A stretch of DNA of 64,000 nucleotides, taken from contig NZ_SWMS01000004.1 of NCBI RefSeq assembly GCF_005146945.1, forward strand, positions 62,001 through 126,000, in the 5' to 3' direction. Source of the stretch: Prauserella endophytica. Its GTDB lineage: Bacteria > Actinomycetota > Actinomycetes > Mycobacteriales > Pseudonocardiaceae. Each line of letters starts with the position of its first letter. Positions within the stretch are counted from its first letter, which is position 1. Under the pieces are notes generated by a model. The model was not told the DNA's origin. It did no database searches and saw only the letters and a list, made by a program, of their open reading frames with translations. The position numbers were made by a program, and so were the translations under genes. This document shows positions 16,843-25,836 of the stretch, in pieces.

Positions 16843-18092
16843 ACGGCTCGGCCGCGGCTCGGCTGCGCCGGTTGCGCTGGCTGCTCACCGTCCTGTTCAC
16901 GGTGCTCAACGCCGCCGGACTGATCGTGCTGGCGTGGCTGCTCGTCGACCAGGACAGGGAGCAGGGCGAGCTGCGCATGGACGCCTCCCTGAAGGAGGTC
17001 ACCGCGGCGGTGTCCCGGCTGGTCCAGTCCAGCGGGGACGGCACCGTCGTCACGGCGTTCATCGGCCAGGACCAGATCGACACGAGCTGCCCCGAGTTCG
17101 CCGTGCTTCCGGCGGGGGCCGGTGAGTTCGACCCGCACTTCAGCAGGCGGGACTGCGCCCCGGTGGACCGCGGCTACCTGCACGGCCTGGCGGAGGACTC
17201 GACCGCGAGCGGGAGGGAGATCCAGGGGTACGTGCCCAGCACCGAGGACGGCCTCGTGCGCGTGGTCACCAAGCCGTTCCTCAACGCCGCGGGCCAGTAC
17301 GCGGGCGCGATCGTCGCCGTGAGCGACCCGACGGCGGAGCTCGACCGGCACAGCGCCTTCGTGTGGTGGGTGATCGGCGGCTGCGCGCTGGCGGTGGCCG
17401 TGGTCGGTGTGGCAGGCCACCTGCTGTCCGGCCGCGCGATCCGGCCAGCCGCCGCGGCACTCGAACAGCAGGAGGTGCTGCTCGCCGAGACGGCGCACGA
17501 CCTGCGCACGCCCGTCGCGGCACTGCGCGCGTTGGCGGAGACGGCGATGCGCAACCCGGCGGACCGGCCGGACCTGCTGCCGCGCACGGTGCGCCTCGCC
17601 GCGCGGATGGGCTCGATCATCGACGACCTGCTCGTGCGCGCCCGGCTCGCGGCAGGCGTGGAGACGCTCGCGATCCAGCCCGTGTGGCTGGACCAGCTCG
17701 TCACCGGTGTGGTGCAGGAGACCCCCGCAAACGGAGCGCAGGTCACCGTCACCACGGCCCCGTCCGCCGTGTACGCCGACCCGAACCTCGTGCAACGCGC
17801 GGTCGGCAACCTTCTCGACAACGCGCTGCGCTACGGCCGCCAGCCGGGCTCACCGGCGATCGTGCACATCACCGTCGCGGGCGGCCGGGTGACGGTGGCC
17901 GACCACGGCCCCGGAATCGACGCCTCGGTGGCGGAGGAGAGCTTCGACCGGTTCACCAGCGGGGCCGGGTCCAGTGGGCTGGGCCTTTCGATCGTGCGCT
18001 GGACGGCGCAGGCACACGGCGGTTACCTGCGGGTTTACAACGCCGAGGAGGGCGGCGCGATCTTCGAACTGTCCTTCCCGCTCGCCCAGTAG
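16839..18092 (+). CDS. Sensor histidine kinase
   Basis: 417 residues. Two membrane helices (about 17-37 and 168-190) flank a periplasmic sensor of about 130 residues that contains the cysteines in DTSCPEF and SRRDCAPV, possibly a disulphide pair. The cytoplasmic part has the HisKA H-box ETAHDLRTPVAALR and the ATPase boxes LLDNALRYG (N), VADHGPGID (G1) and GSSGLGLSIVRWTAQAHGG (G2). Translationally coupled to the response regulator upstream. Confidence 0.9.
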   Translation: MNGSAAARLRRLRWLLTVLFTVLNAAGLIVLAWLLVDQDREQGELRMDASLKEVTAAVSRLVQSSGDGTVVTAFIGQDQIDTSCPEFAVLPAGAGEFDPHFSRRDCAPVDRGYLHGLAEDSTASGREIQGYVPSTEDGLVRVVTKPFLNAAGQYAGAIVAVSDPTAELDRHSAFVWWVIGGCALAVAVVGVAGHLLSGRAIRPAAAALEQQEVLLAETAHDLRTPVAALRALAETAMRNPADRPDLLPRTVRLAARMGSIIDDLLVRARLAAGVETLAIQPVWLDQLVTGVVQETPANGAQVTVTTAPSAVYADPNLVQRAVGNLLDNALRYGRQPGSPAIVHITVAGGRVTVADHGPGIDASVAEESFDRFTSGAGSSGLGLSIVRWTAQAHGGYLRVYNAEEGGAIFELSFPLAQ

Positions 18093-18154
18093 CGGGGGCT
18101 GCGCCGTCCGGGTCCGTTGTACCTGATGTTGACCCGGCGTGTACCGGCGTGTCC

Positions 18155-18160
18155 TATGCT
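18155..18160 (+). promoter_or_regulatory. -10 element of a leaderless promoter for the FN3 protein
   Basis: TATGCT lies 7 bases before the in-frame GTG at 18168, and TTGACC at 18129-18134 is a possible (long-spaced, 20 bases) -35. An ATG at 18156 lies inside this box and is therefore less likely to be the start. Confidence 0.45.
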
Positions 18161-18167
18161 CCCCTCT

Positions 18168-20066
18168 GTGACTGGGAGGAAGCTGTGGCATCGCCTGCCG
18201 ATGGCACTGCTGGTCGCCGCCTGCGCCGCCACCGTGACGATCGCGATCTCCGGGGCGGCCCAGTCACCGCGCGGTCTGGACTTCGCGCCCGCGGGGCACT
18301 GGGTCGTGAACCCCGAGCTGGACGTCGTCTTCCACGTCAACGGCGCGGCCAAGTCCGTGGACGCGCAGGCGAACATGCCGCTAGACCCCGGCGACCTCGT
18401 CTACCAGGGGGACACCAGCGCGTACGTCGTCGGGCAGGCGCGGATCAGGGAGTTCGGCAAGTCCACCCTGGAGGTCGAGCGCACCATCAACGCCCCGACG
18501 GGTGAGCAGCCGGTCGGCGTGGAGGCGCCCGGCGGTCCCTACCTCGTCTACCGCGAGGCGGGCACCGTGGTGCGGCTCGGCGAGCGGCCGGCCACGATCC
18601 GCGCGGGTGAGGGTCTCGGCGACCCTGTCGTGACGCCCGACGGCACGCTCTGGCTGCACCGGCAGGCCTCCGGGGTGCTGTGCAAGCTGCCCAGGGACGC
18701 CGACCAGGTGTCGTGCCCCACCGTGACGCCGCCGGGCCACAGCGGAGAGCTGACCGTCGTGGGCGAGCAGGTCGCGTTCGTGGACACCACCCAGGACACC
18801 GTGCGGGCGGTTTCGGACGGACGGCTCGGCGACCCCGTGAACGTCGGCGTTGACCTCCCCGGCACGGCCCAGGTCGCCACGGCGGACGCCGGCGGGCGCA
18901 TTCCCATCCTCGACCCCGCCGAGGACAAGCTGCACCTCATGGACGGCCGCGGCCTCACCACGCCGGGGGCGGACACGAGGCCCGTGACGGTCGAGCTGCC
19001 CGACGGCGAGTACGCCGCCCCGGAGTCGAGCGGTTCCTCTGTGGTGCTGCTCGACCTCGAGGGCAACACCGTGCGGACCTACGGCAACGACGGCAGGCCG
19101 CAGGAGGTCACGCCCGTCGCGCCCGAGACGGGGGAGCCGAGGCTGACCCGGGGGCAGGACGCCCGTGTGTACGTCGACGGCGACAAGGGCGGGCACGTCA
19201 TGGTCGTCGACGACGGCGGCTCGGTGAGCCAGGTGCCGCTGGTCGGGGAGGAGGACCGGGGCGACCGGCCGCCGCAGGGCCCGCCACCCGAGCGGACCCC
19301 CGAACCCCCACCCTCGCGGCCGGACCGGCCGAGCCCGCCGCCGTCCCAGCCAGCGACACCGGACCCGGGCCCGGTGCTGGCCGAGCCCGCTGACACCGTC
19401 GACCCGGTGCCGCAGGGCCGGCAGGTGGAACCGCCGCCCGCGCAGCCGCCGGCCCAGCCGCCACCCCCTCCACCGCCTCCGCCACCACCGCCGCCTCCGG
19501 CCCCGGCAACCCCGCCGGGCATCGCGCCGAACGTGGCGGCGACCCTGCAGGGCGACGCCGTGCAGGTCACGTGGGGAGCGGCCGCCGACAACGGCGCCCC
19601 CGTGACGGCGTACCACGTGTCATGGCAGCCTGGCGCAGGCGCCCAGACGGTGCCGGGCGGTGCGCGCTCGACCGTCCTCACCGGACTGCAGAAGGGCACG
19701 AGCTACACGATCACGGTCGCGGCCGAGAACAGCGCCGGGCGCGGACCAGGGGCCAGCACGACGATCGCCATCCCCGGGCCGTCGATCACGATCTCGCGGG
19801 GCGAGGCCAGTGAGTACGACGGCTGCGGCCCGCCGTGCTACAAGATCCGGGTCGAGGCGACCGGGCTGGAGCCCAACACGTTCTACGACTTCGAGGTCGA
19901 CTCCAACCATCCAACGTGGAACAACCCCGGCTCCGGCTGGGAAACCGACGAGAACGGCAACGCTGTGTTCGAAAACATCGACTTCGGTGAGCCCGGCTAC
20001 GAGGTCTGGGTGTTCATCTCGGAGCTGAACGTCGTGTCCAACCGCCTGCTCTGGCCCGAAGGATGA
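18168..20066 (+). CDS. Secreted/anchored beta-propeller and fibronectin type III protein of ESX locus
   Basis: About 632 residues. An N-terminal membrane anchor or signal (about 8-30, LPMALLVAACAATVTIAI) is followed by a repetitive propeller-like extracytoplasmic region (about 45-360), a Pro-rich linker (about 365-445, with a run of consecutive prolines) and a fibronectin type III domain (about 450-530, SYTITVAAENSAG). The C-terminal segment carries two cysteines in GCGPPCYKI. The start is GTG 18168 by leaderless logic; the ATG at 18156 adds four residues. Such proteins are common in actinomycete ESX loci, often as WXG-cluster FN3 proteins, but have no assigned reaction. The stop overlaps the MoxR gene's ATG, so it belongs to the MoxR/DUF58/transglutaminase-like operon. 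Confidence 0.75.
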   Translation: MTGRKLWHRLPMALLVAACAATVTIAISGAAQSPRGLDFAPAGHWVVNPELDVVFHVNGAAKSVDAQANMPLDPGDLVYQGDTSAYVVGQARIREFGKSTLEVERTINAPTGEQPVGVEAPGGPYLVYREAGTVVRLGERPATIRAGEGLGDPVVTPDGTLWLHRQASGVLCKLPRDADQVSCPTVTPPGHSGELTVVGEQVAFVDTTQDTVRAVSDGRLGDPVNVGVDLPGTAQVATADAGGRIPILDPAEDKLHLMDGRGLTTPGADTRPVTVELPDGEYAAPESSGSSVVLLDLEGNTVRTYGNDGRPQEVTPVAPETGEPRLTRGQDARVYVDGDKGGHVMVVDDGGSVSQVPLVGEEDRGDRPPQGPPPERTPEPPPSRPDRPSPPPSQPATPDPGPVLAEPADTVDPVPQGRQVEPPPAQPPAQPPPPPPPPPPPPPPAPATPPGIAPNVAATLQGDAVQVTWGAAADNGAPVTAYHVSWQPGAGAQTVPGGARSTVLTGLQKGTSYTITVAAENSAGRGPGASTTIAIPGPSITISRGEASEYDGCGPPCYKIRVEATGLEPNTFYDFEVDSNHPTWNNPGSGWETDENGNAVFENIDFGEPGYEVWVFISELNVVSNRLLWPEG

Positions 20067-21019
20067 GCGCACGGGCGGGAGAGGTCGCCAGGCTGATCAC
20101 CGACAACGTGCAGCAGGTGATCCGCGGCAAGCCGGAGCTGGTGCGCCTGGCCGTGGCCGCGCTGCTGGCCGAGGGGCACCTGCTGATCGAGGACGTGCCC
20201 GGCCTCGGCAAGACCACGCTGGCTCGCTGCCTCGCCCGCAGCATCGGCGGTGAGTGGAACCGCATCCAGTTCACCCCCGACCTGCTGCCGGGCGACATCA
20301 CCGGCGTCACGGTGTACCACCAGAAGGAAGAACAGTTCACGTTCCACCGCGGTGCGGTGTTCGCCAACATCGTGGTGGCGGACGAGGTCAACCGCGGTAC
20401 GCCGAAGACGCAGTCGGCGCTGCTCGAGGTGATGTCGGAGCGGCAGGTGACCGTCGACGCCGTCACGCACGAGGTGCCGCGTCCGTTCCTGGTGGTCGCC
20501 ACACAGAACCCGATCGAGATGGAAGGCACCTACCGCCTGCCCGAGGCGCAGCTCGACCGGTTCCTGATGCGCCTGTCGGTGGGCTACCCGGACGTCGCGT
20601 CCGAGGTGCTGGTCGTGATGAGCGACTGCGCCGGCGTCAGGGCCGAGGACCTGCCCACGGTGGTCGACATGGCGACCCTGCGCACGGCCATCGAGGAGGT
20701 CCGCCGTTCGTACATCGACCGCGCGGTCGTCGAGTACGCGGCCCGGCTCGCCGCGGCGACGCGCGACCACGCGGCCGTGCGGTTCGGCGCGAGCCCCCGT
20801 GGCAGCATCGCGCTGGTCCGCACCGGGCAGGCGCTCGCCGCGATGGCCGGGCGCGGGTTCGTCACCCCGGACGACATCAAGGACGTCGCCAAGCCGGTGC
20901 TCGCCCACCGCCTGATCCTGACCGCGGAGGCCGAGCTCAACCAGCGCGGCGCCGACGAGATCATCGACGAGGTGCTGGCGGCCACCCCCGCGCCCGCGAT
21001 CAACGTGGCCGCCAGGTAG
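20063..21019 (+). CDS. MoxR-family AAA ATPase
   Basis: 318 residues. AAA core with Walker A EDVPGLGKTTLAR (about 45-57), Walker B VVADEVNRGTPKTQSALLEVM, sensor VATQNPIEMEGTYRLPEAQLDRF and the C-terminal lid. MoxR ATPases act as chaperones, often with DUF58, VWA and transglutaminase partners, to mature enzymes or envelope complexes; exactly those partners follow here. The ATG overlaps the stop of the FN3 gene. Confidence 0.9.
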   Translation: MSARAGEVARLITDNVQQVIRGKPELVRLAVAALLAEGHLLIEDVPGLGKTTLARCLARSIGGEWNRIQFTPDLLPGDITGVTVYHQKEEQFTFHRGAVFANIVVADEVNRGTPKTQSALLEVMSERQVTVDAVTHEVPRPFLVVATQNPIEMEGTYRLPEAQLDRFLMRLSVGYPDVASEVLVVMSDCAGVRAEDLPTVVDMATLRTAIEEVRRSYIDRAVVEYAARLAAATRDHAAVRFGASPRGSIALVRTGQALAAMAGRGFVTPDDIKDVAKPVLAHRLILTAEAELNQRGADEIIDEVLAATPAPAINVAAR

Positions 21020-21025
21020 CAGCCC

Positions 21026-22162
21026 GTGCGTCCCACCCGGCGCGGAAGCGTGGTGTTCGTCCTCGCGGTGCTGCTGGTCGCGTTCGGACAGTGGGCCGGG
21101 CAGCCGCTGCTGCGCGCGCTTGGCGGGATCCTGCTGGCCGCGGTGCTCGCCGCCGTCGCCGTGACCGCGCGACCCGTGCGGGTGGTGGTGACGCGATCGG
21201 TCTATCCGGACCGGGTGGAGCGAGGCAGGCCCGTGCTGGCGCGGCTGCGCGTGCGCAACCCGGCGACGAGGCGGCAGTCGCCGTTCCTCGCCACGGACCG
21301 GGCTGGCGGCACGGCGCAGACCGTGCGGATCCGCGCGCTGCCGCCGTCGGCGGAGGCGACCTACCACTACGAGCTGACGATCTCCACGCGCGGCAAGGCC
21401 ACCGTCGGACCGCTGCTGCTGCACCGGGCCGACCCGTTCGGGCTCGCCACCAACCGGCTGCCCACCGGGGAGACCGCGACGTTGTGGGTGCACCCCCGGC
21501 AGTACCCGTCGAGGGCGCTCGTGGGGGCGCACCCCAGGCACCACCACGAGGGCGCCATCACCGACGACCCGCTGCGCGGCTCGATGGACCTGCGCGACGT
21601 GCGCGAGTACGTACCAGGCGACGAGGTGCGGCACCTGCACTGGAAGGCCACCGCCCGCACGGGGCGGCTCATGGTGCGCGATCTGGCCGACCCGCAACAG
21701 CCGAGGTTCACGGTGCTGCTGGACACACGGGCGGGCTCGATGCCCCCGCCCGCGTTCGAGGAGGCCGTCGACCTCGCGGCGTCCCTGCTCGGTGCCTCTG
21801 CGAGGGAAGGCCAGCACAGCAGGCTCGTCACCTCCTCAGGGCTCGACGTGCCGACCCCCGGCGGCAGCCAGGCGGCCCGCACACTGCTCGACGAGCTGTG
21901 CCTGGTGCACCCACACGGCGGCGACGAGTCGCTGGTGCCCGCCGCGCTCGCCGCGAGCCGCGGGTTCGGCGGCTGCCTCGTGGTGGTCACGGCGGCGGAT
22001 GCGGAGGTGACGTCGCTGGCGTGGCTGCGCAGCAGATACTCCACGATCTTCGTGTTCGCGATCGGCGCCGGAGGCGGGGCGGGGGCGGTCGCCGGGGCGC
22101 GCGTGCTCGTCGCCGAGGGCGCCGAGCACGCGGTGCGGCGGTGGAACGAGGTGATCGGATGA
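21026..22162 (+). CDS. DUF58 domain protein
   Basis: 378 residues starting at GTG 21026, 6 bases after the MoxR stop. Two N-terminal membrane helices (about 8-45) lead to a soluble region with the DUF58 signature DVREYVPGDEVRHLHWKATARTG (about 188-210) and a VWA-like fold after it (FTVLLDTRAGS). DUF58 proteins are the usual partners of MoxR ATPases. The stop overlaps the ATG of the following gene. Confidence 0.88.
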   Translation: MRPTRRGSVVFVLAVLLVAFGQWAGQPLLRALGGILLAAVLAAVAVTARPVRVVVTRSVYPDRVERGRPVLARLRVRNPATRRQSPFLATDRAGGTAQTVRIRALPPSAEATYHYELTISTRGKATVGPLLLHRADPFGLATNRLPTGETATLWVHPRQYPSRALVGAHPRHHHEGAITDDPLRGSMDLRDVREYVPGDEVRHLHWKATARTGRLMVRDLADPQQPRFTVLLDTRAGSMPPPAFEEAVDLAASLLGASAREGQHSRLVTSSGLDVPTPGGSQAARTLLDELCLVHPHGGDESLVPAALAASRGFGGCLVVVTAADAEVTSLAWLRSRYSTIFVFAIGAGGGAGAVAGARVLVAEGAEHAVRRWNEVIG

Positions 22163-24291
22163 CGGGGGAGCGGGTGCTGCCGACGGCCTGCGCGGTGTTG
22201 GCCGCAGTGGTCGCCGGGCTGTTGTTCGCGCCCGTCTTCGGTGTGCCCGCGCTGCTGTTGCCGCTGCTGGCCCCCGCCGCGGTGGTGCTCGCGGTCGCCG
22301 TGCTCGCCTCGCGCCGGGAGGGGCTGGTGCCGTGGCGGCCGGTGCTGACGCTGCTCGCGGGCCTGCTCGCGATCGTGGAGATCCTGTTGTTCCCCACCAC
22401 GGCGGCGGGCATCCCGACCGGCGAGACGATCCGGGCGCTGTCCTCGGGGGCGACGGACTCGTGGCGGCTCGCGCTGCAGTCGACGTGGCCCGCGCAGCCC
22501 GATCCCGCGCTCCTGCTGTTCGTGCCGCTGCTGACGCTGATCGCGTGCGTGCTCGGGGTCGAACTGCTGCACCGGTGGGGCGCGCTGCCCGCGCTGGTGC
22601 CGAGCTTCGCGGTGGTGGTGCTGAGCCAGTTCTACAGCGCGCTCGGCGGGATCGCGGCCACGGTCGCCGCGCTCACCTACGCCGCGGCGGCCGGGGCGCT
22701 GCTCGCCGCCACGCGGGCCGACCGCGTCGCCGAGGACCGGCGCGGGCCCTCCGCGGTGCTGCTCGCCGCTCCGGCGGTGACGCTCGCGATCGTCGGTGCG
22801 CTCGTCGGCGGCATGCTGCTGCCCTCGGGCGAGCCGAGGTACACGTTCCAGGACGAGGAGTTCGCCCCGCTCGCCGAGAGCAGCCTCACCAACCCGCTGG
22901 ACGAGCTGTCCGACCGGCTGTCGCATCCGGACACCCCGGTGTTCACTGTGGACGGTGACGCGGGCGTGGACCGGTGGCCGGTGGTGGTGCTGTCCGAGTT
23001 CGACGGCGTCAACTGGACCCCTGGCAACCGGTACCGCAGGCTCGGCGAGACCCTCCCACCCGGCGACGAGATCACCGTGGACGTCGAGCGCAGGAGCGCC
23101 GAGATCCGCGACGTCCGGCTCGAAGGGCCGTGGCTGCCGAGCCAGTCGCTTCCCGCCGGGGTCGACGGCGTCGACCCGCTCGTGGAGGAGCGGCAGGGCT
23201 CGCTGCTGGTGCCGCGGACCGGGACGCCGGGGGAGTACTCGCTCAGCTGGTGGGAGCCGCGGGTCGCGCGGGACGCCTTCCGGGGCGCAGCCGTCGACCG
23301 GTCGCTGGCCGCCGAGCTCGGCGGGGTCGGGCAGGTGCCGCCGGGCATCGTCGAGCTGGCCGACCGGGCCGCCCCGGCGCGGCCGACGTTCCAGACCGCG
23401 CTGGCGCTGGAACGGTTCCTGCGCGAGGAGTACCGGCTGGCCACGGGGCAGAACCTGCCCACCGGTCACTCGTGGCCGCAGCTTGAGGAGTTCCTGCTGG
23501 AGACCCGGCGCGGCACCAGCGAGCAGTTCGCGGCCGCCTACGTCGCGCTGGCCCGCATCAAGGGCATTCCCGCACGGCTTGTCGTCGGTTTCCGGGCCCC
23601 CGCCGAGCGCGAGGCCGACGGGAGCTACACGGTGCGCAACGGTGACGCGCTGGCGTGGCCGGAGGTCGCCGTCGAGGGCGTGGGCTGGGTGCGGCTTGAC
23701 CCGAGCGGCACGGCCGCCGCGCAGGGTGCCGGACCCAGCCGGGGAGTGGCGGCCGCCGCCGAGGAGGCGCGCGAGGAACTGCCGCCGTCGGACGAGCTGC
23801 GGGACGCACCGGTCGCGCCGGAACCGGCCGCGCTGGAGACCGGCACGGCGAGCGGCTGGTCGTCCTTCCCGTTCTGGACCCTGCTCGCGGTGCCCGCCCT
23901 CGCGGCGCTGCTGTGGGCGGTGGGCGTGCCGCTCGCGAAGGCGCTGCGCGCGCGGCGGCGCAGACGGCGGCCCGGCGCGGGTGCCGTGGTCGGCGCATGG
24001 GAGGAGGCGCGCGACCGGCTGCGTGCCTACGGCGTTCCCGTGTCCGCGGGGATGACGGTGCGCGATCTGACGAGCGCGGTCGCTGTCACCGACGGCGCGA
24101 CGGTGGACGGCCTGCGCGCGCTGGGCGCCACGGTGGACTTCGCGCTGTGGTCGGGATCCGGCCCCGGCCCGGACAGCGGGCGGCACGCGTGGGCCGCGGT
24201 CAGGACCGTGCGCAAGGGGCTCGCCCGGCGTGGCCTGCGCGCACGCATCCGGGCGGCGCTGAACCCGCGCCCGTTACGGGCACCCCGTTAA
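22159..24291 (+). CDS. Membrane transglutaminase-like protein (TgpA type) lacking catalytic Cys and His
   Basis: 710 residues: several N-terminal helices (to about residue 225), a long extracytoplasmic region with a transglutaminase-like domain (about 410-520), a helix near 575-600 and a cytoplasmic tail with DUF4129-like TVRDLTSAV. In active members the domain has Cys in a G-x-C-E-x-F-A context and His in HAWVEV. Here the first is GTSEQFAAAYVALARIKGIPARLVVGF with Ser454, and the second is DALAWPEV with Leu498, while the Asp of LDPSG remains. The protein is therefore probably not a transglutaminase but a pseudo-enzyme acting with MoxR and DUF58. Convergent with the pseudokinase: the two stop codons overlap. 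Confidence 0.85.
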   Translation: MTGERVLPTACAVLAAVVAGLLFAPVFGVPALLLPLLAPAAVVLAVAVLASRREGLVPWRPVLTLLAGLLAIVEILLFPTTAAGIPTGETIRALSSGATDSWRLALQSTWPAQPDPALLLFVPLLTLIACVLGVELLHRWGALPALVPSFAVVVLSQFYSALGGIAATVAALTYAAAAGALLAATRADRVAEDRRGPSAVLLAAPAVTLAIVGALVGGMLLPSGEPRYTFQDEEFAPLAESSLTNPLDELSDRLSHPDTPVFTVDGDAGVDRWPVVVLSEFDGVNWTPGNRYRRLGETLPPGDEITVDVERRSAEIRDVRLEGPWLPSQSLPAGVDGVDPLVEERQGSLLVPRTGTPGEYSLSWWEPRVARDAFRGAAVDRSLAAELGGVGQVPPGIVELADRAAPARPTFQTALALERFLREEYRLATGQNLPTGHSWPQLEEFLLETRRGTSEQFAAAYVALARIKGIPARLVVGFRAPAEREADGSYTVRNGDALAWPEVAVEGVGWVRLDPSGTAAAQGAGPSRGVAAAAEEAREELPPSDELRDAPVAPEPAALETGTASGWSSFPFWTLLAVPALAALLWAVGVPLAKALRARRRRRRPGAGAVVGAWEEARDRLRAYGVPVSAGMTVRDLTSAVAVTDGATVDGLRALGATVDFALWSGSGPGPDSGRHAWAAVRTVRKGLARRGLRARIRAALNPRPLRAPR

Positions 24292-25691
24292 CCGGTGCAG
24301 GTGGCTTCCCGGATCGGTTTGGCCTGGGTCTCGTAGAAGCCGGCGCTGTTCGCGCCCTGGACCCGGAAGCAGTACTTGAGCACTGGGTCGATCTTCAGGC
24401 GGTACTCGGTCTGCCGCTGCACGAAGATCGTCTCGTTCGGCTGCCCCTCGGCGGCGACCACCACGGCGAAGTCGAGTGGCTCGCTGCTGCGCCAGGACAG
24501 CTCCACGTAGTCGCCCTTGTCCACGGGATCGTGGAGCTCGATGCGCACGGGCGGGGCGCTGGGCGCGGCGGGGGTGGTTCCCTCCGCGCGAGGGGGCGTT
24601 TCGGGCACGTCGAGCTTCGCCGGCTGGTTCAGCAGCAGGACCACCACGGCGACGGCGAGCACGGACAGCGCGCCCACGGCGGCGACGATCAGGCCCGCGC
24701 GCGGCTTGCCCTTCGGCCGGTCCTGCGGGCCGTACTGCACCAGCAGCTCACCCCTCGGCAACGGCGGAGGCGGCACGGGCGGCCGCGCGGGGGCGTAGGG
24801 CTGGGGCTCGGGGTACGGCTGGGGCTGCGGGGCGGGATTGGCCGGCACGGCGCCGCCGAAGTCGTCGAACACCGGCTGCGCCTGCGCGGGGCCGATCATG
24901 CCGCCGATGCGGGCTGCCACGGTCGCCGCGTCGAGGGGGCGGGCGTCGGGGTTCTTCGCCAGCAGCGCCGAGACGAGCTGCGCGAGCCCCGGCGGGAGGT
25001 CACCGCGTTCCAGCGGCGGCACCTCGCTGCTGAGCGCGCGCAGCAGCCGCTCGTCAACCTGCTCGCCGGGGCGCCCCTCGTGCGGCGACGAGCCCGACAG
25101 CGCGAAGTACAGCACCGCGCCGAGCCCGTACAGGTCGGTCCGCTCGTCCCTGGTGCCGTCCCGGACGGTCTCCGGCGCAAGGAAGCCGACTCCCGCGGTG
25201 ACGTCGCCGGGGAACGCACGACGCAACGTCAGGCCGAAATCGGCGAGCACCGGTTCCCCCGAGGGCCGGAAAAGCACGTTGCCGGGAGTGACGCCGCCGT
25301 GCACGAGCCCTGCCGCGTGCGCCACCGCGAGCGCGTTGGCGAGCGCGCCCCCGAGCGCGAGCGCGTCGGGGATGGTGAGTGGTCCGAACGAGGAGACGAG
25401 CTCGGGCAGCGACTGGGCGCACAGCTCCATCCGCAGCGCGGCGCGGCCGTCGGGCAGCTCCTCGACGCCGTCGGCGACGAGCACGTTCGCACTGGCGCGC
25501 AGCTCCCGCAGCTTGCGCAGCTCGGTGTCCAGCTCGCCGCGGGTGCGCCGGTCGATGGGTCCGGGGTAGGCCTTCAGCGCGAACCCGGCGCTGCCCTCCG
25601 GGTCGACCCCGGCCAGCACCGTGGCGACCGGACCCTCGCCGAGAGGAACCAGCTCGTCGTGTCCGGAAAGTGTCGTCATCGCGGTAGTCAT
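24288..25691 (-). CDS. Membrane-anchored protein pseudokinase with FN3-like sensor domain
   Basis: 467 residues. A Ser/Thr-kinase-like lobe (about 12-265) has a Gly-loop LGEGPVATVLAG, Lys40 in FALKAYP and DFG at 151-153, but the catalytic HRD is HGG (131-133, LVHGGVTPGNVLF), so the general base Asp is missing. A Pro-rich juxtamembrane stretch precedes a single membrane helix (about 340-360), then an extracellular FN3-like beta domain (about 385-460). Location between EccD and the MoxR operon suggests a signalling or scaffold role in ESX, possibly binding FHA or other partners without phosphorylating. ATG 25691 is used; an in-frame ATG lies at 25679. Confidence 0.85.
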   Translation of the reverse strand: MTTAMTTLSGHDELVPLGEGPVATVLAGVDPEGSAGFALKAYPGPIDRRTRGELDTELRKLRELRASANVLVADGVEELPDGRAALRMELCAQSLPELVSSFGPLTIPDALALGGALANALAVAHAAGLVHGGVTPGNVLFRPSGEPVLADFGLTLRRAFPGDVTAGVGFLAPETVRDGTRDERTDLYGLGAVLYFALSGSSPHEGRPGEQVDERLLRALSSEVPPLERGDLPPGLAQLVSALLAKNPDARPLDAATVAARIGGMIGPAQAQPVFDDFGGAVPANPAPQPQPYPEPQPYAPARPPVPPPPLPRGELLVQYGPQDRPKGKPRAGLIVAAVGALSVLAVAVVVLLLNQPAKLDVPETPPRAEGTTPAAPSAPPVRIELHDPVDKGDYVELSWRSSEPLDFAVVVAAEGQPNETIFVQRQTEYRLKIDPVLKYCFRVQGANSAGFYETQAKPIREATCTG

Positions 25692-25836
25692 TCTGACGCC
25701 ATCCCGTCGTGTCCGGTAGTTGCCGGGTCCGTTCCCCTGTCTCGCTCGGGCGCTCATCGTAGGTAGCGACAGATCGGGAACGGGGCGCGACGGCCGCATG
25801 CTGCCGTCCACCGGGCAGGGCCGAAGGGACACGCGG

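Noticed and set aside
20254-22158. A very long plus-strand protein continuing in front of the transglutaminase-like gene
   Set aside because: The upstream part is a shadow of moxR and DUF58 in another frame, Arg/Gly-rich with no domain. The true start is the ATG at 22159 that overlaps the DUF58 stop.
21367-24186. A 900-residue minus-strand protein opposite the transglutaminase-like gene
   Set aside because: It is rich in Arg/His/Gln without domains and antisense to recognised genes.
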